This document shows positions 11,604 through 20,921 of a DNA stretch of 64,000 nt, piece after piece. Location of the stretch: positions 48,644-112,643 of the forward strand of contig NZ_JAOEIY010000009.1 in assembly GCF_025966695.1 (NCBI RefSeq), in the 5' to 3' direction. How positions within the stretch are numbered: the first letter of the stretch is position 1; the number at the start of each line of letters is the position of its first letter. The position numbers were made by a program, and so were the translations under genes. The DNA is from Stutzerimonas sp. S1. Lineage in GTDB: Bacteria > Pseudomonadota > Gammaproteobacteria > Pseudomonadales > Pseudomonadaceae. Below the pieces are notes generated by a model. That model did no database searches. It was not told the origin of the DNA and saw only the letters and a program-made list of their open reading frames with translations.

Positions 11604-11697
11604 GTCCGGGGGGATTCCTGGCAGTTGGTTGCCTTGGAGTATGGCACGACCTGCAGGTTCCTCTTGCGATACAGCTCAGTAAACCGGTTGCAAGGCT

Positions 11698-12570
11698 CTA
11701 GCTCGGTGGCAGCCCCATGCGTCGACGGGCGCGATGCACGGAGCCGTTGCGCACTGCCCAGCGCAGCAGCGGCGCGCTGGCGTTGACGCCCGCCTGGATT
11801 GCCTGACGTCGGGATTGGCCGAAGTCGAGGCCGTACAGCGCCCCGGCCCATTGAGGCAGCAGCTCAATCCCCGCCTGCATCATCAGGGCGCCAAACGGCC
11901 TCGCCAGGTGGCTTGGCGATGGCGCGGCCCGCAGGATGTCGAGGAGTTCGCGACAGCGTTCGTCGCATTGCAGGGCAGGGCGGATGCTGGCGAAATAGGC
12001 AGCGACTTCGGCGCGCGAGCGCGGCACTTGTCGCGCACCGAGGTGTTCGGCGATCAAGGCAACCTCGGCGTAATAGCGATCCTGTCGGTCAGCCGGTAAT
12101 GCCGGGTCGCGATAACGCAGATAGGCGCTGAGGAAACTGCTCACCTCGGCCACGTGCACCCAGGTCAGCAGCTCCGGGTCGGATGCCGCGTAAGGCGTGC
12201 CGTCGGCAGTCTGCCCTCGCACCTGAATATGGACCTTCCTGACCCGCGCCAGCAGACGTTCGGCATCGGCGCGGCTGCCGTAGGTGGTTGCCGCGATGAA
12301 CTGGCCGGTGCGCCGTAATCGACCCAGCAGATCGCTGCGAAAATTGGAGTGATCCCACACGCCAGCCAGTGCCAGCGGATGCAGCGCCTGCAGCAGCGCG
12401 CTGATGCCTCCGGCGAGCATGCATGTGAAGTCGCTATGGACCTGCCAGCAGGCCGAGTCGGGGCCGAACAGGCCGGGCTCTCCGGGTGGGTTCTCGTAGT
12501 CGATGCCGCCGAGCGCCAGGCCGGTGAGGCCGAGCACCTGGGATTCTATATGGCGGCGAATGAAGTCCAT
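11698..12570 (-). CDS. Oxygenase MpaB family (DUF2236) protein
   Basis: The 290-residue protein matches the DUF2236/MpaB family: GLFGPDSACWQVHSDFTCMLAGG, LHPLALAGVWDHSNFRSD, LRRTGQFIAATTYGSRADAE and LTWVHVAEVSSFL. Members include latex-clearing protein and MpaB and are b-type heme oxidoreductases; the conserved His residues in LHPLA and TWVHV are likely heme or catalytic residues by family knowledge. The substrate here is unknown. The start is set by family similarity (MDFIRRHIESQV). The minus strand just upstream reads CCTCCTTCGC, with no Shine-Dalgarno sequence, and a perfect palindrome sits 26 bases upstream. Confidence 0.82.
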   Translation of the reverse strand: MDFIRRHIESQVLGLTGLALGGIDYENPPGEPGLFGPDSACWQVHSDFTCMLAGGISALLQALHPLALAGVWDHSNFRSDLLGRLRRTGQFIAATTYGSRADAERLLARVRKVHIQVRGQTADGTPYAASDPELLTWVHVAEVSSFLSAYLRYRDPALPADRQDRYYAEVALIAEHLGARQVPRSRAEVAAYFASIRPALQCDERCRELLDILRAAPSPSHLARPFGALMMQAGIELLPQWAGALYGLDFGQSRRQAIQAGVNASAPLLRWAVRNGSVHRARRRMGLPPS

Positions 12571-12596
12571 GCGAAGGAGGCGGCTGAGTGGAAGGG

Positions 12597-12621
12597 CGTG
12601 CAGACCGTAACGGTCTGCACG
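12597..12621. repeat. Perfect 11-bp inverted repeat upstream of the MpaB-like gene
   Basis: CGTGCAGACCG-TAA-CGGTCTGCACG: an 11-bp perfect stem with a 3-base loop, between the pgi stop (12665) and the MpaB-like start (12570). Neither strand carries a T-run, so it is a poor intrinsic terminator. It could be a dimeric repressor's operator or an mRNA structure near the start codon. Confidence 0.7.
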
Positions 12622-12664
12622 AGGAAGGCTTCCATCCGCCGCTGCGCGCCGGATGAAGAGGGCG

Positions 12665-14332
12665 TTAGCCGCGGTGCCGGCCGCGGAAGAAGTCGATCAG
12701 GCCTTGGGTCGACGCGTCTTCGGCCGGCGGGCTGTCATAGCCGGTCAGGCGACCGTAGACGCCTTTGCCGAGATCCTTGCCCAGCTCTACCCCCCACTGG
12801 TCGAAGGAGTTGATGCCCCAGATGACGCCCTGTACGAACACCTTGTGCTCATAGAGTGCGATCAGCGCACCCAGGCGTCCTGGGCTGATGCTTTCCAGCA
12901 CCAGCGTATTACTTGGGCGATTGCCGGGGATCACCTTGTGCGGTGCCAGGCGCTGTACTTCTGCCTCCGGGAGGCCCTTGGCGCGCAATTCGGCCTCGGC
13001 CTCGGCGCGTGTCTTGCCGAGCATCAGCGCCTGGCTTTGCGACAGGCAGTTGGCGTACAGCCACTCCTGGTGATCGGCGACCGGGTTATGGCTGACCACC
13101 GGCACGATAAAGTCGGCGGGAATCAGCGGGGTGCCCTGGTGCAGCAGCTGGTGGTAGGCGTGCTGGCCATTGCAGCCGACACCGCCCCAGATCACCGGTC
13201 CGGTGGTACAGGAGACAGGTGTGCCGTCCTGGCGCACGCTCTTGCCGTTGGACTCCATATCCATCTGCTGCAGGTGTTTGACGAAGTTGCGCAGGTAGTG
13301 ATCGTAGGGCAGGAACGCGTAGCTCTGCGCACCCCAGAAGTTGTGGTACCAGATGCCGAGCATCGCCAGCAGGACCGGCATATTGCTTTCGAATGGCTCG
13401 TGGAGGAAGTGCTGGTCCATGCTGTAGGCGCCGGAAAGCAGATCCTTGAAGTTGTGCATGCCGATGGCCAGGGCAATGGGCAAGCCGATCGCCGACCAGA
13501 GCGAGTAGCGACCGCCGACCCAGTCCCACATCGGGAAGATGTTTTTCTCGCGGATACCGAAATCGATCGCTGCCTGCTTGTTGCTGGTCACGGCGATGAA
13601 GTGGCGGTAGAGCTTTTCCTCGGTGCCGCCACGGGCCAGGTACCAAGTCCGCGCGGCCTGAGCGTTCTTCAGCGTTTCCAGGGTGCCGAACGACTTGCTG
13701 GACACGATGAACAGCGTGGTTTCGGCATTGAGGTTGGCGGTTACCTCACGGAATTCGCTGCCATCGATATTGGCCAGGTAATGGCAGCGCACGCCGGATT
13801 GCTGGGTGAAGGGCAGCAGCGCTTCGGATACCAGCTGCGGGCCGAGGAAGGAGCCACCGATGCCGATGTTTACCACGTCGGTGATCGGCTTGTCGTTGTA
13901 GCCGCGCCACAGGTGGTTGTGAATGCGTCCGACGATGTCGGTCATCTGCGCCAGCGCGGTGTGCACTTCGCGCATGAGATTTACGCCATTGACGACCAGG
14001 TTGTCGCCCATTGGCCGGCGCAGTGCTGTGTGCAATGCCGGGCGATTCTCCGAGGCATTCACCGGTTCGCCGTTGAACATGGCGTGGGCGGCTTGCTCGA
14101 CGCCCGCCTCGCGCGCCAGGTTGACCAGCAGCGTACGGGTTTCGGGAGTGATGAGATTTTTCGAGTAGTCGAGAAACAGGCCGCAGCAGGAAACCGACAG
14201 TTCTTCGAAGCGCGCCGGGTCGGCAGCGAAGGCCTCACGCATGTTGAAGTGCTGCATGGCCAGGCGATGTTCTTCCAGGACATTCCAGGATGACAGCGTG
14301 GTGACATCGAGCGGGTGCTGGTAATAGCTCAT
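12665..14332 (-). CDS. pgi: Glucose-6-phosphate isomerase
   Basis: Interconverts glucose-6-phosphate and fructose-6-phosphate, feeding the Entner-Doudoroff/pentose cycle typical of pseudomonads. The 555-residue protein has the signature [19 protein letters not shown] and the sugar-phosphate-binding segment [17 protein letters not shown], then [11 protein letters not shown]. The start is the ATG at 14332 ([16 protein letters not shown]), where family similarity begins; the frame stays open for 30 codons upstream. Next upstream on the same strand is panD, behind its own terminator. Confidence 0.96.
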   Translation of the reverse strand: MSYYQHPLDVTTLSSWNVLEEHRLAMQHFNMREAFAADPARFEELSVSCCGLFLDYSKNLITPETRTLLVNLAREAGVEQAAHAMFNGEPVNASENRPALHTALRRPMGDNLVVNGVNLMREVHTALAQMTDIVGRIHNHLWRGYNDKPITDVVNIGIGGSFLGPQLVSEALLPFTQQSGVRCHYLANIDGSEFREVTANLNAETTLFIVSSKSFGTLETLKNAQAARTWYLARGGTEEKLYRHFIAVTSNKQAAIDFGIREKNIFPMWDWVGGRYSLWSAIGLPIALAIGMHNFKDLLSGAYSMDQHFLHEPFESNMPVLLAMLGIWYHNFWGAQSYAFLPYDHYLRNFVKHLQQMDMESNGKSVRQDGTPVSCTTGPVIWGGVGCNGQHAYHQLLHQGTPLIPADFIVPVVSHNPVADHQEWLYANCLSQSQALMLGKTRAEAEAELRAKGLPEAEVQRLAPHKVIPGNRPSNTLVLESISPGRLGALIALYEHKVFVQGVIWGINSFDQWGVELGKDLGKGVYGRLTGYDSPPAEDASTQGLIDFFRGRHRG

Positions 14333-14586
14333 GGTGATGCGGCTTCCTTTGCGTTGACGGGCCATGAAGACGTTGCGGCTCCGGGCGCAGGGATCATGCG
14401 CCACGCGCTGCATGGGCTTCAACAGCCGTTTGATGGTGCTGGCACAGCGACATTCGTTGCGCGTGCGGGCGCTATGGCCGGCGGCGGTATCGACCTGGCC
14501 GGCCGCGCTGCTCCCGTGCCGTTAGCGACTGCTCTGACCTGCGAAACGGCTGCGGTGTTCCGTTCGCCCCGCGGCGCCCGACCATG
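14333..14586. other. Intergenic region upstream of pgi
   Basis: About 250 bases between the pgi start and the panD terminator. It should contain the pgi promoter on the minus strand, but I see no convincing -35/-10 pair, sigma-54 element, RNA gene or supported small ORF. Confidence 0.6.
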
Positions 14587-14619
14587 AAAAAGCCCGAAGC
14601 GTGGTGTGCGCTTCGGGCT
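14587..14619 (-). terminator. Terminator of panD
   Basis: Read on the minus strand, AGCCCGAAGCG-(7-base loop)-CGCTTCGGGCT followed by a short T run: an 11-bp stem 27 bases after the panD stop. Confidence 0.88.
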
Positions 14620-14645
14620 GGAGGTATGCGGTGCTGTCGGTGCCT

Positions 14646-15026
14646 TCAGGCGACCTGGACCGGAATCGCGTTGCTGGTATGGCTGAGATCGCCATCGGCG
14701 CCCATGTACAGGACGTGGGGCTTGAAGTTGGCCAGCTCGGCCTCGCTGTAGTGCGCATAGGTGCAGATGATCAGGCGATGGCCAACCCCTGCCTTGTGCG
14801 CAGCGGCGCCGTTGACGGAAATGATCTTCGAGCCTTCCTCGCCACGAATGGCATAGGTGGTGAAGCGCTCGCCGTTGTCGACGTTGTAGATCTGGATCTG
14901 TTCGTACTCACGGATTCCGGCTAGGTCGAGCCAGTCGCCGTCGATGGCACAGGAGCCTTCGTAGTCGAGCACTGAGTGAGTCACCACGGCGCGGTGCAGT
15001 TTTGCCTTGAGCATGATGGCGTGCAT
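14646..15026 (-). CDS. panD: Aspartate 1-decarboxylase
   Basis: Makes beta-alanine for pantothenate. It is a pyruvoyl enzyme: the 126-residue proenzyme self-cleaves between Gly24 and Ser25 (YEGS) to form the pyruvoyl group. The start at 15026 ([18 protein letters not shown]) fits the family; the open frame upstream is ignored. Other conserved segments are [32 protein letters not shown] and LYMGAD. It is last of the panB-panC-panD group on the minus strand. Confidence 0.97.
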   Translation of the reverse strand: MHAIMLKAKLHRAVVTHSVLDYEGSCAIDGDWLDLAGIREYEQIQIYNVDNGERFTTYAIRGEEGSKIISVNGAAAHKAGVGHRLIICTYAHYSEAELANFKPHVLYMGADGDLSHTSNAIPVQVA

Positions 15027-15103
15027 GGCAGGGTCCTCCGGTGCGCAAGCGGCGCAGAGTGTGCCCGAAGCCCCGAGTGTGATCAAGGCCATTGGGCGGG
15101 CGG

Positions 15104-15967
15104 TTACTTGGCTGGCGACGTGAGATCGACCAGCAGATTGTCCAGCAGACGAGTCTTGCCGAGGAAGGCTGCCACCAGGATGACCAGCTCGTGAGAGGCA
15201 TCGCTGATCGGCTGCAGGTCGGGCGCATTGCGAATCTCCAGATAGTCCGGACGCAGTCCAGCTGCCTGCAGTTGCGCGAGGCCACGGTCGATCAGCGCGG
15301 TGTAGTCGCGTTGTCCGCCGAGTACGGCCTCCTTCATATCACAGAGCGTGCGATACAGCGCTGGCGCGCTGGCGCGCTCCTCGGCACTGAGGTAGCCGTT
15401 GCGCGATGAAAGTGCCAGCCCATCCTCGGCGCGCACGATCGGCTCGGAAATGATCTGCACCGGCATATTGAGGTCGCGCACCATGGTGCGGATCACCGCC
15501 AGTTGCTGGAAGTCCTTCTGGCCGAACACGGCCAAGTCCGGCAGGACCATGTTGAACAGCTTCGTCACCACCGTGGACACACCATCGAAATGGCCTGGAC
15601 GACTGGCACCGCACAATCCTTCGGATACGCCAGGGACGCGTACGATGGTCTGCTGCTCCTGGCCGTGCGGGTACATTTCCTCCACGCTGGGGGCGAACAG
15701 CAGGTGACAGCCGGCCTCGAACAGCTTGTCCTGATCAGCTGCCAGGGTGCGTGGATAGTTGGCCAGGTCTTCGTTGGGGCCGAACTGCAGCGGATTGACG
15801 AAGATGCTGGCGACCACGAAGTCGGCACGCTGGCCGGCTTTCTTCACCAGGGCGATATGCCCGGCGTGCAGGTTGCCCATGGTCGGCACGAAGCCGATCC
15901 GCTTGCCTTCGCCACGGGCACGCGCGACGGCGGCACGCAGGTCAGCGATGGTCTTGACGATGTTCAT
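15104..15967 (-). CDS. panC: Pantothenate synthetase (pantoate-beta-alanine ligase)
   Basis: Joins pantoate and beta-alanine using ATP. The 287-residue protein starts [14 protein letters not shown] at 15967. Motifs: [16 protein letters not shown] (nucleotide-binding HxGH-like), [17 protein letters not shown] and [11 protein letters not shown] (KMSKS-like SSRN). The ATG overlaps the panB stop by 4 bases (ATGA), showing translational coupling. A much longer open frame upstream overlaps panB and is not real. Confidence 0.97.
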   Translation of the reverse strand: MNIVKTIADLRAAVARARGEGKRIGFVPTMGNLHAGHIALVKKAGQRADFVVASIFVNPLQFGPNEDLANYPRTLAADQDKLFEAGCHLLFAPSVEEMYPHGQEQQTIVRVPGVSEGLCGASRPGHFDGVSTVVTKLFNMVLPDLAVFGQKDFQQLAVIRTMVRDLNMPVQIISEPIVRAEDGLALSSRNGYLSAEERASAPALYRTLCDMKEAVLGGQRDYTALIDRGLAQLQAAGLRPDYLEIRNAPDLQPISDASHELVILVAAFLGKTRLLDNLLVDLTSPAK

Positions 15968-16764
15968 GCGGAGAAACCGTGTTCGGCTGCGGGGAATTCG
16001 ATGGCCTTGACCGCCTTCACGTAGGCGGCGATGGCGGAGGGGATGTCGCCGTGCTCGCGCATGAAGTTCTTCACGAACTTCGGCACGCGGCCGCTGAGCG
16101 ACAGGCCGAGCATGTCGTGCAAGACCAGAACCTGGCCGTCGGTGTCGCTGCCGGCACCAATGCCGATCACCGGAATGCGCACCGCCTGGGTGATTCGGGC
16201 TGCCAGCTCGCTGGGCACACACTCGAGCAACAGCATGGCGGCGCCGGCGGCTTCCAGCGCCTGGGCGTCGGCCAGCATCTGCTGTGCCTGCGCTTCCTCG
16301 CGGCCTTGGACTTTGTAGCCACCGAAGATGTTTACGGCCTGTGGCGTCAAGCCCATGTGCGCGCATACCGGGATGCCGCGCTCGGCGAGCAGGGTAATGG
16401 ATTCGGCCAGCCAGGCTGTGCCCTCGAGCTTGATCATGTGCGCGCCGGCCTGCATCAGCAGTGCCGAGTTGTTCAGGGTCTGCTCGGTGGTGGCGTTGGC
16501 CATGAACGGCAGGTCGGCGACGATCATCGCGCCGCGGTTACCGCGTTTGACGCTGGCGGTGTGGTAGGCCATATCGGCCACGGTAACCGGCAGCGTGCTG
16601 TCGTGACCTTGCAGGACCATGCCCAGCGAGTCGCCAATCAGCAGCATCTCGACGCCAGCATCGCAGGCAGTCTTGGCGAAGGTGGCGTCGTAGCAGGTGA
16701 GCATGACGATCTTCTCGCCCTTCTGCTTGAGGCCTTGCAGCGTGGTCAGGGTTACGTCTGGCAT
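15964..16764 (-). CDS. panB: 3-methyl-2-oxobutanoate hydroxymethyltransferase
   Basis: First committed step of pantothenate synthesis: transfers a hydroxymethyl group from methylene-THF to ketoisovalerate. The 266 residues include [35 protein letters not shown] (metal-ligand Asp in GDSLG), [16 protein letters not shown] and [20 protein letters not shown]. It is the first gene of panBCD; folK and pcnB lie upstream on the same strand, the usual Pseudomonas order. The ketoisovalerate comes from the ilv pathway encoded later in the window. Confidence 0.97.
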   Translation of the reverse strand: MPDVTLTTLQGLKQKGEKIVMLTCYDATFAKTACDAGVEMLLIGDSLGMVLQGHDSTLPVTVADMAYHTASVKRGNRGAMIVADLPFMANATTEQTLNNSALLMQAGAHMIKLEGTAWLAESITLLAERGIPVCAHMGLTPQAVNIFGGYKVQGREEAQAQQMLADAQALEAAGAAMLLLECVPSELAARITQAVRIPVIGIGAGSDTDGQVLVLHDMLGLSLSGRVPKFVKNFMREHGDIPSAIAAYVKAVKAIEFPAAEHGFSA

Positions 16765-16918
16765 TGATGCCGTCCTCTTCGAGCCTCTGAGAGATCACGG
16801 TTGCCGGTTGCGGCGCTTCGACGCGCTGCGCACCAGCAGAGGGCGCTTATAGTCCGGTCGGCGACTGGCTAAGTCAATCGTGAGTGTTACCCGGTTGTTA
16901 CGCTCGTTACCGAAGCGG

Positions 16919-17413
16919 TTACACGCGGTCCCTAAGGCGCTCGAGTCCGGTGAATGGGCAGGCGGCCAACAGATCACTGAGGGTGCGGCCATCGGCCAGA
17001 CGCAGATCGGTCGGCGCCACATCGGCGAGCGGATAGAGCACAAAAGGCCGTGCCTGCAGATGATAGTGCGGCACTTGCAGGCGCGGCTCGTCGATTAGCC
17101 GCTCGCCGAACAGCAGGATGTCCAAGTCCAGTGTGCGCGGCCCCCAGCGCTCGGCCTTACGCTCGCGCCCTTGGGCCAGTTCGATCGCCTGCAGAGCGTC
17201 AAGCAGCGCGATAGGCGTGAGCGTGGTGTCCAGCGCCGCCACGGCATTTACATAGCGCGGCTGATCGGGCGGGCCGAGCGGATCGCTGGCATAGAGTGAC
17301 GAAACGGCCGCAAGGGTGCTCTGTGGGAGTTCCGCCAGTGCGCGTAGCGCGCTGCGTAGCTGTTGCAGCGGTTCGGCCAGGTTGCTGCCCAGGCCGATGT
17401 AGACACGTTCCAT
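16919..17413 (-). CDS. folK: HPPK (2-amino-4-hydroxy-6-hydroxymethyldihydropteridine pyrophosphokinase)
   Basis: Folate pathway enzyme that pyrophosphorylates 6-hydroxymethyl-dihydropterin. The 164 residues show the family start VYIGLGSNLAEPLQQL, SSLYASDPLG, QPRYVNAVAAL and the signature RWGPRTLDLDILLFG with the metal-binding DLD. Only 1 base separates it from the pcnB stop, so the two genes are co-transcribed. Confidence 0.96.
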   Translation of the reverse strand: MERVYIGLGSNLAEPLQQLRSALRALAELPQSTLAAVSSLYASDPLGPPDQPRYVNAVAALDTTLTPIALLDALQAIELAQGRERKAERWGPRTLDLDILLFGERLIDEPRLQVPHYHLQARPFVLYPLADVAPTDLRLADGRTLSDLLAACPFTGLERLRDRV

Positions 17414-17414
17414 C

Positions 17415-18812
17415 TTATTCAGCCGGAGTGCTCGCGCCGGGGCTGCGTCGACGGCGCCCGCCGCTGCGGCGACGCTTGCGCGGTGCGCTGTCGTCCTTGC
17501 TGCCGAGATTGCGGATCATGACGCGCCGCTCGCTGTCGCTGGCTTCCTGGTAGTCGGTCCACCAGTCACCCAGGCCATGGGTCTGTTCGCCGGCGCTTTC
17601 GCGCAGCAGCAGGAAATCGTAGCCGGCGCGGAAGCGTGGATTTTCCAGCAGCTGGTCAGCGCGGCGGCCCTGCCTGCGTGGCAGACGCTCCTGCATGTCC
17701 CAGATCTCGCGCATGGGGATGGTGAAGCGCTTGGGAATCGCGGTGCGCTGGCACTGCTCCCAGATGATGTCGTGAGCGGCTTCCTGCATCGCCGGAATCG
17801 GTGGCATGCCGCGGTCCTGCAGTTCCAATACGCGGGCCGGCAGGGCGGGCCAGAGTAGGGCTGCGAAGAGGAAGGCCGGTGTCACTGGTTTGCCCTGCTG
17901 AATGCGCAGATCGGTGTTAGCCAGCGCGTTGCGGATCAGCGTGCCGGCATATTCGGGATTGCGCTCCAGCGCCGCGGCGCTGGCTGGGAACAACGGGGCG
18001 AACAGATCGTATTCGAGCAGCAGCTCGAAGGTGCGCTCGGCCTTGCCACCCAGGAACAGTTTGAGTGTCTCGTCGAACAGGCGGGCGGACGGAATGCCAT
18101 CGAGCAGGTCGGCCAGGTCGGCGATGGGCTCGGCGCTGTGACGCTCAATCTCGAAGTCGAGCTTGGCGGCGAAGCGCACCGCACGCAGCATGCGCACAGG
18201 GTCTTCCTGATAGCGCTGCTCGGGGTCGCCGATCAGACGGATCAGGCGGTTGCGAATGTCATGCACGCCGTGGGTATGGTCGAGGATGCGCTCGCTGGTC
18301 GGATCGTAATACAGCGCGTTGATGGTGAAATCGCGGCGCTGGGCATCGTCATCGAGAGTGCCGTAGATGTTGTCGCGCAAGATCCGCCCGCTTTCATTGC
18401 GGGAGGCCAGGTGGCTGGCGTCGTCGTCATCCTCTTCCGGGTGATTGGCGCGGAAGGTGGCCACCTCAATGATCTCGCGACCGAAATGCACATGCACCAG
18501 CTTGAAACGCCGTCCGATGACTCGAGCGTTGCGGAACTCGGCGCGTACCTGCTCGGGGGTTGCGCTGGTCGCGACGTCGTAGTCCTTCGGGTTCAGTTCC
18601 AGTAGCAGATCGCGAACGCAGCCACCTACCACGTAGGCCTCATAGCCTGCCTGCTGCAGCCGCTCGACCACGCTGACCGCGTGCCGGCTGATCTCGCTGC
18701 GCTGCAGTGAGTGCTGCCGACTGGACAGTATTTCGGGTGTGCGACGAGCGTGCGGGATGCGGCGCAGAGGTAATCGAAAAGACTGGAACAGCTTTTTCAG
18801 CATGGGAAGCAC
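17415..18812 (-). CDS. pcnB: Poly(A) polymerase I
   Basis: Adds poly(A) tails to RNA 3' ends, marking them for decay. The class II nucleotidyltransferase core has VVGGCVRDLLLELNPKDYDVATSATPEQVR (GG and DxD motifs near residues 62-80), then RRDFTINALYYD and EDPVRMLRAVRFAAKL, with an Arg-rich C-terminus (KRRRSGGRRRR) likely to bind RNA. The 465-residue call uses GTG at 18812; ATG three codons later (18803, MLKKLFQSF) is equally possible. It sits directly downstream of the crcZ sRNA, as in other pseudomonads. Confidence 0.95.
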   Translation of the reverse strand: MLPMLKKLFQSFRLPLRRIPHARRTPEILSSRQHSLQRSEISRHAVSVVERLQQAGYEAYVVGGCVRDLLLELNPKDYDVATSATPEQVRAEFRNARVIGRRFKLVHVHFGREIIEVATFRANHPEEDDDDASHLASRNESGRILRDNIYGTLDDDAQRRDFTINALYYDPTSERILDHTHGVHDIRNRLIRLIGDPEQRYQEDPVRMLRAVRFAAKLDFEIERHSAEPIADLADLLDGIPSARLFDETLKLFLGGKAERTFELLLEYDLFAPLFPASAAALERNPEYAGTLIRNALANTDLRIQQGKPVTPAFLFAALLWPALPARVLELQDRGMPPIPAMQEAAHDIIWEQCQRTAIPKRFTIPMREIWDMQERLPRRQGRRADQLLENPRFRAGYDFLLLRESAGEQTHGLGDWWTDYQEASDSERRVMIRNLGSKDDSAPRKRRRSGGRRRRSPGASTPAE

Positions 18813-18910
18813 TGTGTGGCGAAAGGACGGTTGGCGTGCGGGAGAACCGCGAAACCTGCGCGGATTCTAGCATCGGGAGGCGAGGATGGTGAACGAAGCA
18901 GAGGAGGGTG

Positions 18911-19298
18911 TCAAAAAGCGTGGCCTGATAAGCACTGAGGGGAGCCGAAGCTCCCCTCATAAAGATGTCGCGTGCTTTGTTGTTATTGGTATTCAGGCGT
19001 GTTGTTCTTGTTGTTTCGCCTGCTCCTTCCGGCCATCGCCGTCAGGAAGGTTCCTACCGTGGGAACCAATAGCAAACGGATTTCTTTGGTCGCTGAGTTG
19101 CCAGTGATCGATGATCCAACCAGTACGGGCCCTGCTCTATGCAGTTTTTGTTGTTCTCGGCCTGGTCGCGGGGTGAACCCCCCCGGGCAAATCCTCTCCA
19201 AAAGAATCAGTTAGCTGCGTCTCCGCCTTCTTGTCGTTGTTTTGCTGGAGTCGTTACGTTTTGTTCTTGTTATGGGTCTGCTTGTTATTGTTGTTGTG
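18911..19298 (-). ncRNA. crcZ: CrcZ catabolite-repression sRNA
   Basis: Decoy RNA that sequesters Hfq/Crc and so lifts catabolite repression. The predicted 5' end, CACAACAACAATAACAA, is 12 bases after the -12 element. The transcript has six scattered CA-rich Hfq sites on the minus strand, e.g. AACAACAATAACAA (near 19290), ATAACAAGAACAA (near 19268), AAAACAACGACAA (near 19236), GAACAACAAAAA (near 19150), AAACAACAAGAAC (near 19010) and AATAACAACAAAG (near 18985). A GAGGGGAGC-TTCG-GCTCCCCTC hairpin lies at 18937-18958, with a short T-tract at 18912-18916. The location between cbrB and pcnB is the known one. Size fits CrcZ (about 350-410 nt); the exact 3' end is uncertain. Confidence 0.92.
18937..18958 (-). 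terminator. 3' hairpin of crcZ
   Basis: A 9-bp perfect stem GAGGGGAGC/GCTCCCCTC with a UUCG tetraloop when read on the minus strand. It is not followed at once by a T run (AGTGCTTATC), so termination may be less sharp and some read-through into pcnB is possible. Confidence 0.65.
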
Positions 19299-19309
19299 CC
19301 GGATATAAA

Positions 19310-19324
19310 GCAGTTGTCGTGCCA
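19310..19324 (-). promoter_or_regulatory. Sigma-54 promoter of crcZ
   Basis: On the minus strand, TGGCACGACAACTGC: GG and GC with exact 12-base offset. CrcZ is known to be RpoN- and CbrB-dependent, and the predicted start (about 19298) yields the expected CA-rich RNA 5' end. Confidence 0.92.
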
Positions 19325-19382
19325 GATTTGAAAAATCGTTATTTATCAGCTTGTTAGAAATTTATATGCGGCGAGTGTGCCT

Positions 19383-19420
19383 AAAAAAGCGGGAGCACCG
19401 TTACCGATGCTCCCGCTTTT
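19383..19420 (-). terminator. Terminator of cbrB
   Basis: A 13-bp perfect stem, AAAAGCGGGAGCA/TGCTCCCGCTTTT, with a 10-base loop, ending in a T run on the minus strand (AGGC follows). It separates cbrB from crcZ and is nearly symmetrical. Confidence 0.9.
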
Positions 19421-19447
19421 GTTACGGCCGCGAACGCGCCGGTAACA
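19420..19447. promoter_or_regulatory. CbrB-type upstream activating dyad for crcZ
   Basis: TGTTAC at 19420-19425 and GTAACA at 19442-19447 form an inverted pair spaced by 16 bases, 122-149 bp upstream of the predicted crcZ start. CbrB sites described at crcZ are dyads of this TGTTAC/GTAACA kind. A further GTTAC lies in the terminator loop (19400-19404). The site is squeezed between the cbrB stop codon and its terminator. Confidence 0.75.
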
Positions 19448-19450
19448 ACC

Positions 19451-20860
19451 TCAGCCGGTCGCGGTACTGGATTTTCGGCGCGGGATACCCAGACGCTGGC
19501 GTCGTTCCCACAGGCACTTTCGGCTGATGCCAAGCTTGCGGGCTAGTTCGGTCTCGGTCATGTGATCCTGATGCTCGAGCACGAAGTGCTGGAAGTAGTC
19601 TTCCAGCGACAGGTCTTCGGTGGGTTCGTTGCTCGCGTTGGATAGCAGCGGAGAGCAAGGCTCGTCGAATTCGTCTTCCAGGCCGTCGAGTTCGATATCG
19701 ATGCCCAGCAGTTCGGCGTCGATTTCTGCGCTCTCGCTGAGAATGGCTGCGCGTTCAATGGCGTTCTCCAGCTCCCGCACGTTGCCTGGCCAGGGGTAAT
19801 GGCGGATCGCCTGTTCAGCGTCGCGGGAAAAGTGCATGTCGTCGTTGCCCATGCGTTGGCCCTGGCGGGCGAGGAAAGCCTTGGCGATTTCCAGTACATC
19901 GTTGCCACGCTCGCGCAGCGGGGGCAGTTTCAGTGCGATGACGTGCAGGCGGTAATAGAGGTCTTCGCGAAACTGCCCGGTCTTGGCCAGCGTCTTGAGA
20001 TCGCGATGGGTGGCCGCGATCAGGCGGACGTCGACCTTCTGTGACTGCACCGAGCCGACGCGGCGGATCTCGCCTTCCTGCAGTACGCGCAGCAGGCGCG
20101 CCTGCGCTTCCAGTGGCAGTTCGCCGATCTCGTCGAGGAACAGTGTGCCGCCGTCGGCCGCCTCGACCAGCCCGGCGCGGCCGGCGCTGGCGCCGGTGAA
20201 TGCACCCTTCTCGTGACCGAAGAGTTCGGATTCGATCAGGGTTTCCGGAATGGCCGCGCAGTTCACCGAGATCATCGGTGCCTTGGTCCGCCGCGACAGA
20301 TTGTGTAGCGCACGGGCGACCAGTTCCTTGCCGGTGCCGGATTCACCCTGGATCAGGACATTGGAGTCGGTCGGAGCAACCTTGCGGATCTTGCCGAACA
20401 GGTCGAGCATCGCCGGGCTGCTGCCGATGATGCCGATGTCGCCGTGAGCGCTGGTTACCGGTGCTCCGGCCGTATCTGCAGCGACTGTTACCGGTGCGCT
20501 GGCACACTCCTGGCGGTCGCGCAGAATGCGCGCGACAGTCTGCAGCATCTCGTCATGGTCGAACGGTTTGGCGATGTAGTCCACCGCGCCCATCTTCATT
20601 GAGTCCACCGCCGAGCGCAGGCTGGCGTAGCTGGTCATGATCAGCACCGGCGTGCCTTCGGCCAGTTTGATCAGTTCGGTACCCGGTGCGCCGGGCAGGC
20701 GTAGGTCACTGACGATGAGATCGAAACCGGGAATGCTGAAGCGCTCTTGCGCTTCCTGCACCGAACCGGCTTCGCTGACCTCGTACTGGTTGCGTTCGAG
20801 GAGGCGCCGCAGGGCGGAGCGGATGATGGTTTCGTCTTCGACGATCAGAATGTGTGACAT
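19451..20860 (-). CDS. cbrB: Response regulator CbrB (NtrC family)
   Basis: Sigma-54-dependent activator of carbon/nitrogen balance genes, above all crcZ. The 469 residues comprise a receiver domain (1-115, phospho-acceptor Asp52 in VSDLRLPG), an AAA+ domain with Walker A GESGTGKE (172-179), the sigma-54-contacting GAFTGA loop (219-224) and Walker B LFLDE (240-244), and a C-terminal Fis-type HTH ([19 protein letters not shown], about 437-457). It lies 61 bases downstream of cbrA, its cognate kinase. The tail ends soon after the HTH. Confidence 0.97.
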   Translation of the reverse strand: MSHILIVEDETIIRSALRRLLERNQYEVSEAGSVQEAQERFSIPGFDLIVSDLRLPGAPGTELIKLAEGTPVLIMTSYASLRSAVDSMKMGAVDYIAKPFDHDEMLQTVARILRDRQECASAPVTVAADTAGAPVTSAHGDIGIIGSSPAMLDLFGKIRKVAPTDSNVLIQGESGTGKELVARALHNLSRRTKAPMISVNCAAIPETLIESELFGHEKGAFTGASAGRAGLVEAADGGTLFLDEIGELPLEAQARLLRVLQEGEIRRVGSVQSQKVDVRLIAATHRDLKTLAKTGQFREDLYYRLHVIALKLPPLRERGNDVLEIAKAFLARQGQRMGNDDMHFSRDAEQAIRHYPWPGNVRELENAIERAAILSESAEIDAELLGIDIELDGLEDEFDEPCSPLLSNASNEPTEDLSLEDYFQHFVLEHQDHMTETELARKLGISRKCLWERRQRLGIPRRKSSTATG

Positions 20861-20921
20861 CAGTACTCTCTCGACGGTCTGAAGGCGGAGCCGGCACTTG
20901 GCCGGTACGACGGTCGCCTCT

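Noticed and set aside
15968..16366. N-terminal extension of panC over panB
   Set aside because: The extension is antisense-like Arg-rich sequence in another frame of panB; the family start and ATGA overlap fix the panC start at 15967.
18886..19357. Several 60-100-codon frames inside the crcZ region
   Set aside because: They coincide with the CrcZ RNA, lack ribosome sites and are of low-complexity composition caused by the CA/TG-rich Hfq sites.
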